From Diatrype stigma (Eukaryota; Ascomycota; Sordariomycetes; Xylariales; Diatrypaceae): DNA of 64,000 nt. The notes below the pieces were generated by a model. That model searched no databases. It was not told the origin of the DNA and saw only the letters and a program-made list of their open reading frames with translations. The stretch is taken from contig JAKJXP020000035.1 of the NCBI GenBank assembly GCA_022225965.2, positions 315,024 to 379,023 on the forward strand, read 5' to 3'. Below are positions 35,101 to 46,143 of the stretch, one piece after another (position 1 is the stretch's first letter; each line of letters opens with the position of its first letter). The position numbers and the translations under genes are program-made.

Positions 35101-35870
35101 GTACCAGCAGGGGGCATATGTCGGTTGATCTACCACCTGACCGGTAAACCACAGCCTTAGTATCGTTACCATTTTCATTGCCTAGACTTGCCTGAAACCA
35201 ATTTTCTAGGGTGTAGTCATCTCTTACTACGAGGTATACGTGTGCTTATATCATTTACATGTGAGCCTCGTGTAACATATAGTCCATAAGTACTTCGGCA
35301 GGTAGAATTAGTTATCTCACTGCTTAAGAAGACTATGCGAGGCGAGGTGAAGGGGGTTAGGTTGTCGAAGGGCTCGGCCCGGTTTAACTCAGGAGGCCGC
35401 GCGTTTACTCGTCCACTCGCCGTGAACTCCCGGCCGTTCGCCGTCAAACGGTCAACCGCCAATGCTGATGTGATGATACAGTGATACGGAGAATGTCGTG
35501 CGATGTTACGCCAGTCAGCATAGTTGCATTCCACTATAATATACGGTAGTACTAACAAGTTCACATGTGCCGACATAGGAGGCTGTTAGCCGGCTCTTCC
35601 CCATCCAAACTCTGGCTGTCATCAATGGTATATCAAAACTTGGCGCTCTGATTGGCCCCGTTGACTGCTGTATCGGGTAGGTCACCAGACCCTTCCGCGG
35701 GTACCACACCCAGTATAGGTTCAATACTTGACGGACAGTTCTACCAGGTGTAGCGATGGCGTTTACTTATATGAAGTGGGACTGGCTACTTATATTAAGT
35801 AGGACTGGCTTGATACAGTAAGGAGGCGTGGGAGTATTCGCAGCACGAAACGCGATGATCATCTTGTCTG

Positions 35871-35924
35871 CTATACGTGCTATACGTGCTATAAGTGTTA
35901 TAGGTGTTATAGGTGTTATAGGTG
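35871..35924 (+). repeat. 9-bp tandem repeat, six units
   Basis: Two CTATACGTG units, one CTATAAGTG and three TTATAGGTG units lie in tandem. The graded change from one end to the other suggests recent expansion of the last form. Confidence 0.9.
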
Positions 35925-36684
35925 ACATTCGGCATCACTTACCTTCGTCAGCACTTATGATCGCGTGGCAATGCTGGTTGGTACTCGGTGGGGCTTGGGG
36001 ATTGCCGCCGTCGTGCTTTTCTCGAAGCGAATGCGATCAGAATCATCGAATGATGATGCTGATCCGGCAGTTACTGGGGATAGACAATCGGGGGTTCACT
36101 CACTTATGCACGTATTTTGTTCGTACATACATTCCTCCCGTAGACTAGATTCAGGGGCTATGTCTGTCTGCAGCCTGGTTGTTGTCCTGTCTGCCCTACA
36201 TACCCGCCTGCTAGTTTACGGCAGTCTAGCTACTAATACCCCAGAATCATCAAGCTTGGCAGGCAACCTGATGAGGCTGAGATGGAGTCGTGATATACTT
36301 CGTACATATATATGGATATGTATAGCTGTATTATATGGCTGTATGGTTCGCTGTCAGTGGCTGTACGGGCAATCAATCCCTCCCCCTCGCACTTCGCAAC
36401 GTGTTGCTTGCTTGCCTATTACCGATTCGTCCAAACCTTCCGAGCTTCCATTTCGCCCCCAAGAAAACCGGGTTTCCAGGGCTGACAATGACAACCTTTG
36501 AGGCGCAGTTTACCCCCAACGCGGTTAACCAAACCATGTCAGCCCAGCCGCGGTTCGCAGCTGTTACACAGCGTCTGTTGTAGAATTCTTGCCTTCTTTG
36601 GGCGCTTCTTCGATTGATTCGGCGTTGAGAAGCCATACCCCTGGCGGTGACACCACTGACATCTTGATACTCTGATATCTCGAT

Positions 36685-36800
36685 ACCACATACACACACA
36701 CAAGCATACACTCTCACACTTACACACTCATACTCACATTCACAATCACACTCACACTCACACCCACACTCACTAACACTTAGACTCACACACACTCCAA
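36685..36800 (+). repeat. Imperfect CA/CTCACA low-complexity tract
   Basis: ACAC, CTCACA and TCACACT steps fill about 115 bp. A minus-strand open frame across it is only a low-complexity artefact. Confidence 0.85.
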
Positions 36801-38605
36801 CAAATAAGCCCCCCACATTGCTAAGGAATCTCTGCACGATACCCGCCCCACTAAAGATACCTGGTGGAAAGATACCTGGTACCTACCGTTGAAGCACATG
36901 CAAAGTATTTTCACGTGGTGGAACCTGACCGGATTGTAGGAAGGCTTGTACCGCATACCCGTGCGAGTATTTCCGCATATCCGGTTTTGGTTTCAGAACC
37001 CAGCGTTCTCATCCAGCATCCAGCAACGCCACATCACAACACCTTCAGAATCCTACCGCCAGTATTTAAGCACCTATGAGGCATGTCGTGAACTGGTGTA
37101 CCTAGGTAGTATGCGCATGATGCATCCCTGAATGTTGCATGCAGATGAGATGATGTCGATACGTACCGCCCGTCGAGATCAAGAGGCACGGACGGCATGG
37201 CATGATCTACAGCGCACCTCCACCCTGTCGGTACCAATCTGCAGTACATCCAATGTATGTATGTATGTGTGTATGTATGTGTGTGTGTATGTATGTATGT
37301 ACATACATAACGTAGGCGTGTACCTCGTACTGCTGGTACTTCCAGATTCCTGGCTGCTGCGTTGTGGGGACTTCCCTGCATTAGTGAGATGGCCAGTCAC
37401 AGCCAAATCCACTGCAGCGGGTCTCTGGGCACTGGCAGATGGCAGAAACTCGGGTTTCAACCGCCATTTTACACAGACAACTCCCACGAGCCGCCTCTAT
37501 AAAGTCGGGAACCGTTTGGCTTAAATAGGTCCCTATAGCGCCAGGGGATGCCAGCCAATCCAAGCCCGATGAGGATGCACAAGGCTGCAGTAGCTGCTTT
37601 ATACCTTACTCCAAGTACTTGCCCCAGTATCTGCTCAAGTATCTGCTCAAGTATTTGCTCGGGTATTTACATAATACTCAGGTACAGGGTTGCTATAGTA
37701 GGTACATAATCGTCAATCTGCGAATAAAAGCCGCGGAGGCGATAACTAGTGAATGGAACCAACCTTGGGAGACATTGGAGGAACGCGATACCCCTGTTCC
37801 TCTTGCCCTGCCCTGTCCATCCTGCCCCGTCACCCCCCGTCTGCCACCCAGCAGCACCCAGCAGCCAGCTGCACCTGCACCTGCACCCGCACCCGCACCC
37901 AGCACAGCACAGCAGCACGGGCACCCAGCACCCAACGCATCGTGCTACATACCTCCGTGCTTCCTGGTTACGTACTGTATACTGTACGTATTACATACGC
38001 CTGCTTCAACGTGCCTCTCTTTCCTCTTTCAGCTTCAGTGTTTCTTGCTCGTTATTACCTAAACAATGCTGATGAGATAATACATCCTACACTTCCCAAG
38101 TACCTCCATATCTACACACTCCAACTACACCTCGTAACACCGACAGACCAGTGACGACGACCAGGGCTCGATACATCTCGAATATTATCTCCATTCCGGG
38201 CTTCATGCAATATAGGGAAGTACGTGTGCGCCTGTATATTGTATATATCTATATCTAAATTTACATATACCTCTCGTCCCAGGCATATATGATAGCCTCC
38301 CGTCTGCACGATCCACGGGATATCATGTTCCAGGCCTGTCTTAACCCAAGCAGACCCGGCGAGAGAACTTAGAGAAAGACAGGCACGCGCGGCATACTGG
38401 ATAATACCTAGCTTATCTATATATCTACCAACGCGATAAAGTAGTTTGCTTTTAGCTCCCGCTACCTTATTGCACTTATCCCCAGTCCTCCAGCTCATCT
38501 TTCGCCCAAGACTCACACCCACCACCATCACGATCACCACTCACCTCCCATCTCTCGTCTCTCACCACTCACCACTCACACACCCCTTCCGCAGTGGTAA
38601 TAGCC

Positions 38606-40183
38606 ATGCGAACATCGACCACCGCCCAGAAGCAATGGGCGACGGCCCGGGACTGGGCCGAGCAGAGAAGCGTTATCCTGGAGTTATACATCCGGCAGGG
38701 CAAGACGTTGGAGGATGTCGTGGCCATCATGGAAGAAAGATACCATTTCTTCGCTACGTAAGTGGTCACAGATGTTTAGTCCCGCTCGCTCTCCCCCAAA
38801 GGCGATGACTGCTGCTGCTGCTATGTAGTTATCACTCAGTCAGGAGGCTGATCGTAAATTGACAGACCCAAAATGTACAAAATCCGCCTAAGGGAGTGGG
38901 GTTTACGAAAGAACCGACGGAAGATCCCGTCGGGAACGGCAGCAGCAACGTCGACGCCAGGTACGATGATAGCATCAACATCAGCGCCAGCGCCAGCGCC
39001 AGCGCCAGTGCCAGCACTAGCATCAACATCAGCATCGACGCCATCTTCGTCATCCTCTTCCTCCTCACCACCATCACCAACGCCGTTCCCAACGGAGCCA
39101 TCACTAGATCCTGTCGACCACCACCAGCAGCTGCTGCAGCAACAGCTGGGGCAACAGCTGGGGCAACAGCAACAGCCACAGCCACAGCAACAGCAACAGC
39201 CGCCACCTCAACCATGGCAAGCAGCCGCCACAGCCGCCGCGGTCGACGAGGCCCGCGCCCTCATGCTGCGGCACTTCGACTCGCCCGACGAGCTGCGCGA
39301 GACGGAGCGCCTCGTCTACGCGGTGCGGGACTGGGTGTCGGCGGCCTCGCTGACGCAGACGTGGCAGGAGGACCTGGCGAGCCCCGTGGGGTCGCGCGAC
39401 CCGTCGCTGATGTGGCTGACGCGCATATTCTGCGCGACGCGGCTGCTGCGGCGGGGCCTGACGGGGCCCGGGTTCTGGGCCATCGACGCGTGCTGCGCCG
39501 AGTTCTCGATCATCTCGCCGAGCGGGCACCCGGGCCTGCTGCCCGCCATGCTCAACGCCGTCGTCTTCCTCGACACCGTGGACCCGGCGCTGGGCCGGTC
39601 GTTCCTGCGGTACGCCCACAACCTGGGCGAGGCCCTGTTCCCCCTCAGCCACCCCGTGCTGAGGCTGGCGCGCGCCTTCAGGAGCGTGGGCGTGGCGGGC
39701 CTGCGGGGCCGCGCCCGCCTGCTCCTCGAGGGCTACAAGGCCGCCGTGCAGGGCTCGGTGGGGCGCCACCGCGGGCCCGTCGGCCGCGACATCTCCACGC
39801 ACCTGCTCGCGTACCAGGGGTGCGCCGAGCTCGCCGACGACATGGCCCACGGCCGGGAGCAGATGGACACGGCGCTCGACCAGTGGCCGCGCTGGTTCAA
39901 GGTCTCGCTCGACTCGTGCGATCCGGGTTTCCTGCCGATGGTCAGCGCCTTCGAGAACCTGATCACCATGATCCCGGAGGAGGAGGAGGAGCGCCTGCGG
40001 CAGGCGCAGGCGGCGGCGGTAGCGGGAGGTAACAGTGGACAAGTACGAAAGCAGCAGCCGAAATCGAGGTCGAAGCAGCAGCCGCAGCCGCAGCCGCAGC
40101 CGAAACACAAGAAGCTGACGCGCGAGCAGCTCGTGCAGCAGTGGGAGGCGCTGGTCGAGCAGGTTGCGCTGTGCAACATCTGA
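38606..40183 (+). CDS. Clr5-domain protein with Gln/Pro/Ser-rich linker
   Basis: Two exons, 38606-38757 and 38866-40183, join in phase to give 489 residues. The N-terminal ~60 residues are a Clr5 domain: WATARDWAEQRSVILELYIR, then TLEDVVAIMEERYHFFAT, and after the intron PKMYKIRLREWGLRKN. The intron splits the domain at its usual FxAT/PKMYK junction. Clr5 domains are fungal, probably DNA-binding, and named after a fission yeast silencing factor; other fungal members are poorly studied. Residues about 75-165 are Ala/Pro/Ser then Gln-rich, a possible activation or condensation segment. The remaining ~270 residues look helical (LLRRGLTGPGFWAIDACCAEF, ALGRSFLRYAHNLGEALF), followed by a basic/Gln tail. 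A role in gene regulation is inferred from the domain only. Confidence 0.92.
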
Positions 40184-40221
40184 GCTGTTGCAGGGATGGA
40201 GCATAGGGAGAGGTAGAGGGA

Positions 40222-40225
<4 letters not shown>

Positions 40226-40260
<35 letters not shown>
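40226..40260 (+). repeat. (GA)n microsatellite
   Basis: A GA dinucleotide run of about 17 units in the 3' region of the Clr5-domain gene, preceded by imperfect GAGG steps. Confidence 0.95.
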
Positions 40261-40264
<4 letters not shown>

Positions 40265-41303
40265 AGATAGATACCCAAACCACAAAGAAAATTATTATCA
40301 TCAAAATCAACATCGGGCAGTAGTAATGACGACCCTTGTGCCTACACACCCGCCTGACTCGAAAAAGCGCCAATCCGAGCCAGGGGGCCAAGGGGACAGA
40401 GCATAAGACATCTGCACGCTGCGCATCGCGGGAGAGTAGAGCTCATTGGATAGATATAGTTATATTACATGTCACGGGAGAACCTGAGAGAAATGAAGTA
40501 CAAAACATAATATCCATTTCACCAATCTCGTAGAATGCCCGTTTACCTGATGAGGTGAGGTTGAGGTTGCCTAAGTACTAAGTAGGTAGGTAGGGATTTC
40601 CCCCCTCCCCCCAGCGGCGCGGCCGCACGAACGGACGGCGAAAAATACGTTAATTATGCAGTTGGCTGGCGGCTTACCAGCGCGATGCATGCGATGCGCC
40701 GCCCTTGCAGCCTTACGGGTGCGGCACAGCAAGCAAAAGCTTGGGGGTGGAGTGTTATTACAGTGCAGCTTACTTACCTGCTATCCGGGCTGCCGGGTTA
40801 CGGGGTTTTTGTGTTTTTTTGTCATGGAAAAAATAAGCCGGGTAATTATGTAAGTAGGTAGTTACATGGCATTGACTTATATGCGCTCTGCGAATCACAG
40901 CATTACCACCGCCTCACCACAAACATCACCATCACCATCACCATCACCATCATCACGAAGGTCATCACTGAGAGGAAGCGCCAATACATTAAGCTTATAT
41001 AATGTACTTATTCAGATGAATGGTATAGTATAATCTGTATGTATGTACCGATGGTTCGCAAAATCTTTCTTGGAAATACCTCCTTACCTACCTAAGCAAT
41101 CCAACCGTGACGTCTACGACCATTCTTCCCATGCTGGCCGACGTGACGTGAGGTAGTATTCAGGCTCTTGGCTGCAACTTCACCTGCACTGACTGCTACA
41201 GTAGCAAGCAAATGGCACTTCCTTCTCCTTCGGCCTTTCTGCTACGTAGGCCGTCCTGACCCAGTGTAGTCGCAGGTAGTTACCATCCAATTGGGCGAGG
41301 CTT

Positions 41304-41330
41304 TCGTCGTCGTCGTCGTCGTCGTCGTCG
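41304..41330 (+). repeat. (CGT)n trinucleotide run
   Basis: About nine CGT/GTC units lie in tandem in non-coding sequence. Confidence 0.93.
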
Positions 41331-42014
41331 TAGTTTTTCTCCTTGGACCTGAACATAGCAGTTTAGTGAACGCCCTCGTCCTCAGTAGCTGACGAACAGA
41401 ACATACATACCTACCACATACTTATGTACCATCGGGCGCATGCCTGCGTGCAGGTCGGCAGCATCTTTCGTATGGAAGACAGATAAGGCTGGGGAATATG
41501 CCGACTGCGCCTCATGTGCCGCTGCTGCCCCGTAGTATTAAGCCATAGGCCGAATTTTAGCAGCGAATCCAGATCGTGCAGTACTTTTGGATTACTGAGG
41601 AATGTACCTACCCAGGTACATACGTAGGGATACATTCATAAAGGCAATCGGCATCGACCCCGGTACAAAGTCGAATTGTTCCAGATAGGGATGAGATGGT
41701 CCACTTGCCCTATAAAGCTGTATATCACGACGTAATTAAGCAATAGCTGTAGTCTTGGCAGCTTGGCGTATTAACAAATGATGCATCCCCAGCTAACTAT
41801 TTCCTATGTAACTTCTATCATGGATGCATAGCATTCCTCAGCACAGCATCGTCACAACATCGTGGATATCGTTGAGCACACAATTGCATTGCTTTGTGGG
41901 GTCCAGCTGCAGTGCTCTATGAGATGCACACGTTTCCAGCTCCTCCAGGCAGGAAGCCTTTGCTACATAGATACTCTGACACACACATACGCGCGCGCGC
42001 GCACACACACTCAT

Positions 42015-42016
<2 letters not shown>

Positions 42017-42094
<78 letters not shown>
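42017..42094 (+). repeat. (AC)39 microsatellite
   Basis: Thirty-nine uninterrupted AC units, the longest perfect microsatellite of the window, preceded by a short GCGCGC run. Alternating purine/pyrimidine sequence of this kind can form Z-DNA. Protein frames across it on both strands are artefacts. Confidence 0.97.
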
Positions 42095-42097
<3 letters not shown>

Positions 42098-42520
42098 GGA
42101 TTTACCACCGAGATATCTCATAGCCTGGCAGGCTTCCCTAGCAGCCTATAGCGATTCGAGACCACCAATCAGCCACTATACATCTCCTTCAGGAGGAGCT
42201 CGGATTTCCCTTCTCGGCTACCGACCGAGCTCAAAGTCGACCACTGAGCATTTCGCCCTCTTGTCTGAGAAAAAAAGACCGTATCAACCGCCGTTTCCTC
42301 CGAGCTGGCGAGCCTATTTATAGTACCGGCTCGAAAACTACCGGTGACATGGAAGCTGCAGCAGCAAAAGCGGAGATTCTCAAACGCTCTCCGCGAGCTC
42401 GGGGAGGGGGGTGAATGGGCTCTAAAGCATCATGCGAATCTCTTCTAAATCCCGAACATCCCATTACTATATCTGGCAGCGCGTGCCGAATCCTCCACAA
42501 CCCTCGCACGTGAGACGGGC

Positions 42521-44518
42521 TCACGGCTCGTGCTTCGCCGCTCCCTTTTCCACATCATGCTCGCTAACGGAGCCATGTTGTTGGACGGCATGTCCCTGTC
42601 TGTGTGCGTGACCGGTGGCCTCGGCGACGTCGGCATCATGGTCGGCATCGAACGATCGGCTCAGGTGCTCGGGTCCGAGGAAGGTTATCAAGATGACGTA
42701 GGCGTACACGCATCCCATGAAGATGCAGATGACCACGCCGTAATTGTAGCGCTTGACCTCGTCCTTCGGAGGCAGTGGGAAGCGCTCGCCGATGGTGGCC
42801 TCGATCGTCGAGCTGGCTGACGATACCAAGTTGCCCAGCTGATACGCCGTGCCGACGACGAACGTCCGGATCGCTCCGGGGGAGAGCTCCATCAAGTGGA
42901 CAGGGACCACGCCCCAGGCGCCCTGGACGCAGAACTGCTGGAAGAAGGCCGCGGCGATGATACCGTTGTTGGACACGAACGTGTAAGGATACAGAAGTGC
43001 TCCACCGATGACGCACATAACGATAACGCTGAGTCGTCGACCGAATGTCTGGGAGAAGAACCCTACGACGGTGCCGCCAAGCATAGCTCCGAGATTGGCA
43101 ACCACTTGGATGACAGTGACTGAGTTCGCCGAGAAGTCGTATTGGTTCTCGAGCATGGTCGGGTAGAGGTCCTATCTCATCGATCAGCAAGGTCGCGCGA
43201 GGTTGATGCCCCATCGAAGGCGATGGGCATAGTATAAGCCGGAAGACAGAAGACGAACCTGTGAACCGTGTGACATGAAGCTGAACCCGGCCATCAGAAG
43301 AACCATGTAGATCAGTAGCAGCCAGTGCCGCTTGATCGCAACCTTTCCTTCCGCGATGAATGTCTTGCCAACATTTCCCGCGCTCTTACGCGCCTCAACA
43401 TGGTTCTCATACGTGTGAGTCTCAGGGAGGAAGAATCGCCAGACGATGAAAATAACAGGCGGACAGGCGCCGAACCAGAACAGAGGTCGCCAGCCATGAG
43501 CTGTGGTATCGACGAGTCCACGGGCGAACGCCGTTGCGAGGAGGTATCCAAATGCGTAGCCTTGCTGGAGTATGCCGCTCATCAAACCTCTGGCCTCTGA
43601 GGGGATATCCTCTAGCGCCGTGGCTGCTGCGTTACCGTAAAGGCCCCCCATGGCTACACCGAAGAGGGCACGACAGGCGAGGAACTGACTGTAGGTGTTG
43701 CAAAAACCAGTGCCCTGTGATTCGCCATCACGTCGTCAGTAACGTCACACGTAAACTGGATACATCCGCAGCCCGTCCACACTTGGTGAAGTCGCGGGCA
43801 TCTATGTGAATGGTGCAATTACAAGACCAAGCGTACGAAGCTTTGCCAACACTGCAGCCAAGCCAAGCCAAGGCCAAGCTTTGGGGGAAAGTGACACCCT
43901 TCTCAGCCCGGGACGGCACAAGCGCGCGCTAGAAAGCAATGCGACACTTGGAAATAACTTACAAGCTCAAGCGCGATGAAAAGTATATTGTTGACTATGA
44001 AGGGCCATTTTCTGCCGTATCGATCGGATGCGATACCAAAAATGGTGGCGCCGACTGACCGGAACATCAGGACGAGGGTGATGCCCCAGGTGATCTCCGA
44101 GGCTGTCTTATCGAACTGCTTGGAAAGGGGTTGAACGGTAAGCGACACGGTGAAGAAGTCGAAGGCGTCCCACGTCTGTAAGTTTTCAAGCGCCAGCGTC
44201 AGCCCACTGTTAACCATCTCACAAATACACATCACTGCTGTGTCCCAGTGACGATGACGGAATGCGAAAGCATGACCGCGGCAACCAACGTACCCATCCC
44301 CAGAACGCTATCGCGAAGAAGGCCCACTGCTGGCGGTTTAACATGCGGATCAGCTGGAAGGGATTCGGAGCCTTGGCCATCGGCGGCTTCAGCGAGCTGA
44401 TGCGCGTCGCCATGTATCTGGCCGGCGACATGCCGTGATGAGGCGGATACATGTCCGGATCCTCTCCGGCGTACCCAAGGCCGTCATTGAGGACCTTGTC
44501 ATTCGGCGAGTCTGCCAT
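42521..44518 (-). CDS. JEN-family monocarboxylate/proton symporter (MFS)
   Basis: Four exons join in phase: 44518-44294, 44175-43963, 43714-43259 and 43171-42521, giving 514 residues. The order and wording of conserved segments match the JEN lactate/pyruvate (or dicarboxylate) transporters. These are LNRQQWAFFAIAFWGWTWDAFDFF in TM1, ITWGITLVLMFRSVGA, DRYGRKWPFIVNNILF, ALFGVAMGGLYGNAAATALE, LQQGYAFGYLLATAFAR, HGWRPLFWFGACPP, GFSFMSHGSQDLYPTML with the family's NXX(S/T)HX(S/T)QDXXXT-type motif in TM7, and FCVQGAWGVVPVHLMELSPG. The His-rich charged tail is cytosolic. The protein would import short-chain carboxylates with protons at the plasma membrane. In yeasts such genes are glucose-repressed; no control site is evident here. 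The start is the ATG giving MADSPND. Confidence 0.95.
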
Positions 44519-45490
44519 GATGACGATGAGATGGAGCGGCCGGGGGTGCTGCTGGTCGTAGACACGGGCGTAGGGAAGGGTGGAAAGAAGACGGAGGCTA
44601 ATTGACAATGACTACGAGCCTCGAACTACGGTAAGGCATATATGCATACGTAGATACCTAGGTATGTAATCATGTAATTATATGTCCGCGGATGATGTCG
44701 AGGTAGAACTAGTCGCGAGGAATGTTCCAAATGTGAGGCAGTCTTGGATTGGAACTGTCCGGCGGTGAACGAGCGCAGTGATGACTACTAAAAGTCAGAC
44801 TGTTCGGCTCGGAGAGATGGATGAACGGAGAGATGTAAGGTAGAGTTGGCCGGGCTCTGTAGATAAGCAGAGAATAAATACTTGCGCATGCATATGCCTC
44901 GGGTCCAGACCAAGCTGACCCTCGTAATAAGCAGAGCCAGACAAACTGAAGTGACTGGATGGACGAGGCCGAGGGCTGCGGGGAACCGTAGGGGTGATGG
45001 TCTGGGGGCCGACTACAAGGGCTTGAAGGGCACAGAAAACTTTGACCTTCCTTCCATTTAGGTACATATGTAGGTAGGTAGGTAGGTACTACCCAGTAGG
45101 CAACCGGAACCGATAAGCCTCGACATGTTGTGTATGCAGGAAAGTTCTACCAACAAGCACAAGTTATACGGCAGTTATATGCTGTCAGCAGCTTCCCCAT
45201 ATGATGATGCAACTGCTTATAACAAGATAGTAGGTACCTTATACATCCATGATATGTATGTTTCCAGTCTATCTACCTAGGTATGCTATGTGCCCCAATT
45301 GAAAGTGATGCTTACACGATTACTTCACTATGAACACACTCAAGCTTTACAGCCGTGAACTGAAGATAACATTTTCCTCTTCGGATTCCGGACATAACTC
45401 ATTTGCTTGGCCAGGTCGAGGTTGGGGTTGGGGTTGGGGTTTGAGGGGAAATAAATGGGGGAACGGGAGCGACCCCCTCTTTTACGGTCG
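44519..45490. other. Intergenic, promoter of the JEN-type gene
   Basis: Upstream region of the carboxylate transporter with TAGGTA steps at 45060-45085 and a (TTGGGG)3 tract at 45422-45439 close to the TIR element. No gene seen. Confidence 0.5.
45422..45450 (+). repeat. (TTGGGG)3 tract, G-quadruplex-prone
   Basis: Three TTGGGG units followed by TTTGAGGGG give four G4 runs separated by 2-5 nt, enough for an intramolecular G-quadruplex on the plus strand. It lies about 40 bp left of the TIR element. Confidence 0.7.
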
Positions 45491-45525
45491 GCCACAGTGA
45501 TCACTGTTTCAGAACACATTTCGAC
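45491..45525 (+). repeat. Left terminal inverted repeat, 35 bp
   Basis: Perfect inverted match to 46109-46143, with the palindrome CAGTGATCACTG at 45495-45506. Confidence 0.9.
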
Positions 45526-45787
45526 ACTATAGGTTCACCCCTCCGTGGCTTTAGCCAAATATTATGCAATTAACCGTGCCACTAGCCATTTATCCAGAAG
45601 GCTAGCCGCTTGGCACTTATTAAACCGTAAATATGGCATTAATACAGTTGCTTATGTAATTACGATTACATCTAGCTGTATGTATATTTATTTCATTTCC
45701 AAATAGCGTCTGAAAAGTACGGTAAGTACTTTGGCTAAGTATATTGGCGGCACAATACATGATTTTATTACGTAACGCTATTGCTCC

Positions 45788-45957
45788 AAGCTCCAGCGCT
45801 TCAGCGCTCCAGCGCTATAACTGCTATAACGCTGCAACTGCTACAGCGCTGCAACTGCTACAGTTATAGCGCTGCAATTGCTACAGCTATAGCGCTGCAG
45901 CTTTGTAATTGCGCTGCAGCTTTGCAATTGCGCTGCTATAGCTGTTAATACAGCGGC
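45788..45957 (+). repeat. Internal array of CAGCGCT/CTGCAACTGCTA units
   Basis: Short imperfect units (CCAGCGCT, GCTATAACT, GCTGCAACTGCTACA, TTGCAATTGCGCTGC) follow each other. AGCGCT, TGCA and TATA cores are self-complementary, so the stretch can fold into hairpins, as can the array inside the first TIR element. Confidence 0.75.
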
Positions 45958-46108
45958 TTAAAAAGAAGAATTGATTACGTAAGCAATGCAGTTAAGCGAG
46001 ATGATTATATGTAAACAAGTGGTATTATCCAAAAGGCTTAGTGCATATAATGCAATTAACAGGTTAATTTTACTTCAGGCCGCTAGGGTATGCCTATTAA
46101 AAAAACAG

Positions 46109-46143
46109 GTCGAAATGTGTTCTGAAACAGTGATCACTGTGGC
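46109..46143 (-). repeat. Right terminal inverted repeat, 35 bp
   Basis: Perfect inverted match to 45491-45525. Confidence 0.9.

Larger units (their letters stand above)
32141..38605. other. Longest gene-poor stretch, no supported gene
   Basis: About 6.5 kb without a frame that I can link to a family. Open frames such as 35965-36501 have no domain and weak codon character. It holds a 9-bp tandem repeat (35871-35924), a CA/CTCACA-rich stretch (36685-36800), a TATG/TG stretch (37255-37305) and a GCACCC/CACCTG-rich stretch (37845-37930). The 38490-38590 part is CT/CA-rich and is likely the promoter of the Clr5 gene. Non-coding transcripts cannot be excluded. Confidence 0.45.
40184..42520. other. 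Intergenic with several microsatellites
   Basis: No gene is supported. It contains a GA run (40226-40260), CACCAT repeats (40918-40955), CGT repeats (41304-41330) and a 78-bp AC run (42017-42094). Confidence 0.5.
45491..46143. mobile_element. Second non-autonomous TIR element (MITE-like), 653 bp
   Basis: The 35-bp sequence at 45491-45525 is repeated perfectly as its reverse complement at 46109-46143. It starts GCCACAGTGATCACTG and continues TTTCAGAACACATTTCGAC. CAGTGATCACTG is itself a 12-bp palindrome. I could not find a clear target-site duplication outside the repeats, so the superfamily is open; the CAGTG start recalls hAT elements but an 8-bp duplication is not seen. The interior is AT-rich, has no coding capacity, and carries a hairpin-prone CAGCGCT/CTGCAACTG array at 45788-45957. 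Weak inverted similarity continues inside the ends (TGCAATTAACC near 45565, its near-complement near 46045). Confidence 0.82.

Noticed and set aside
35965..36501. 178-codon plus-strand frame
   Set aside because: No domain and weak coding character in a gene-poor stretch.
41838..42323. Cys/Val and Thr/His repeat frames on both strands
   Set aside because: Translations of the AC microsatellite.
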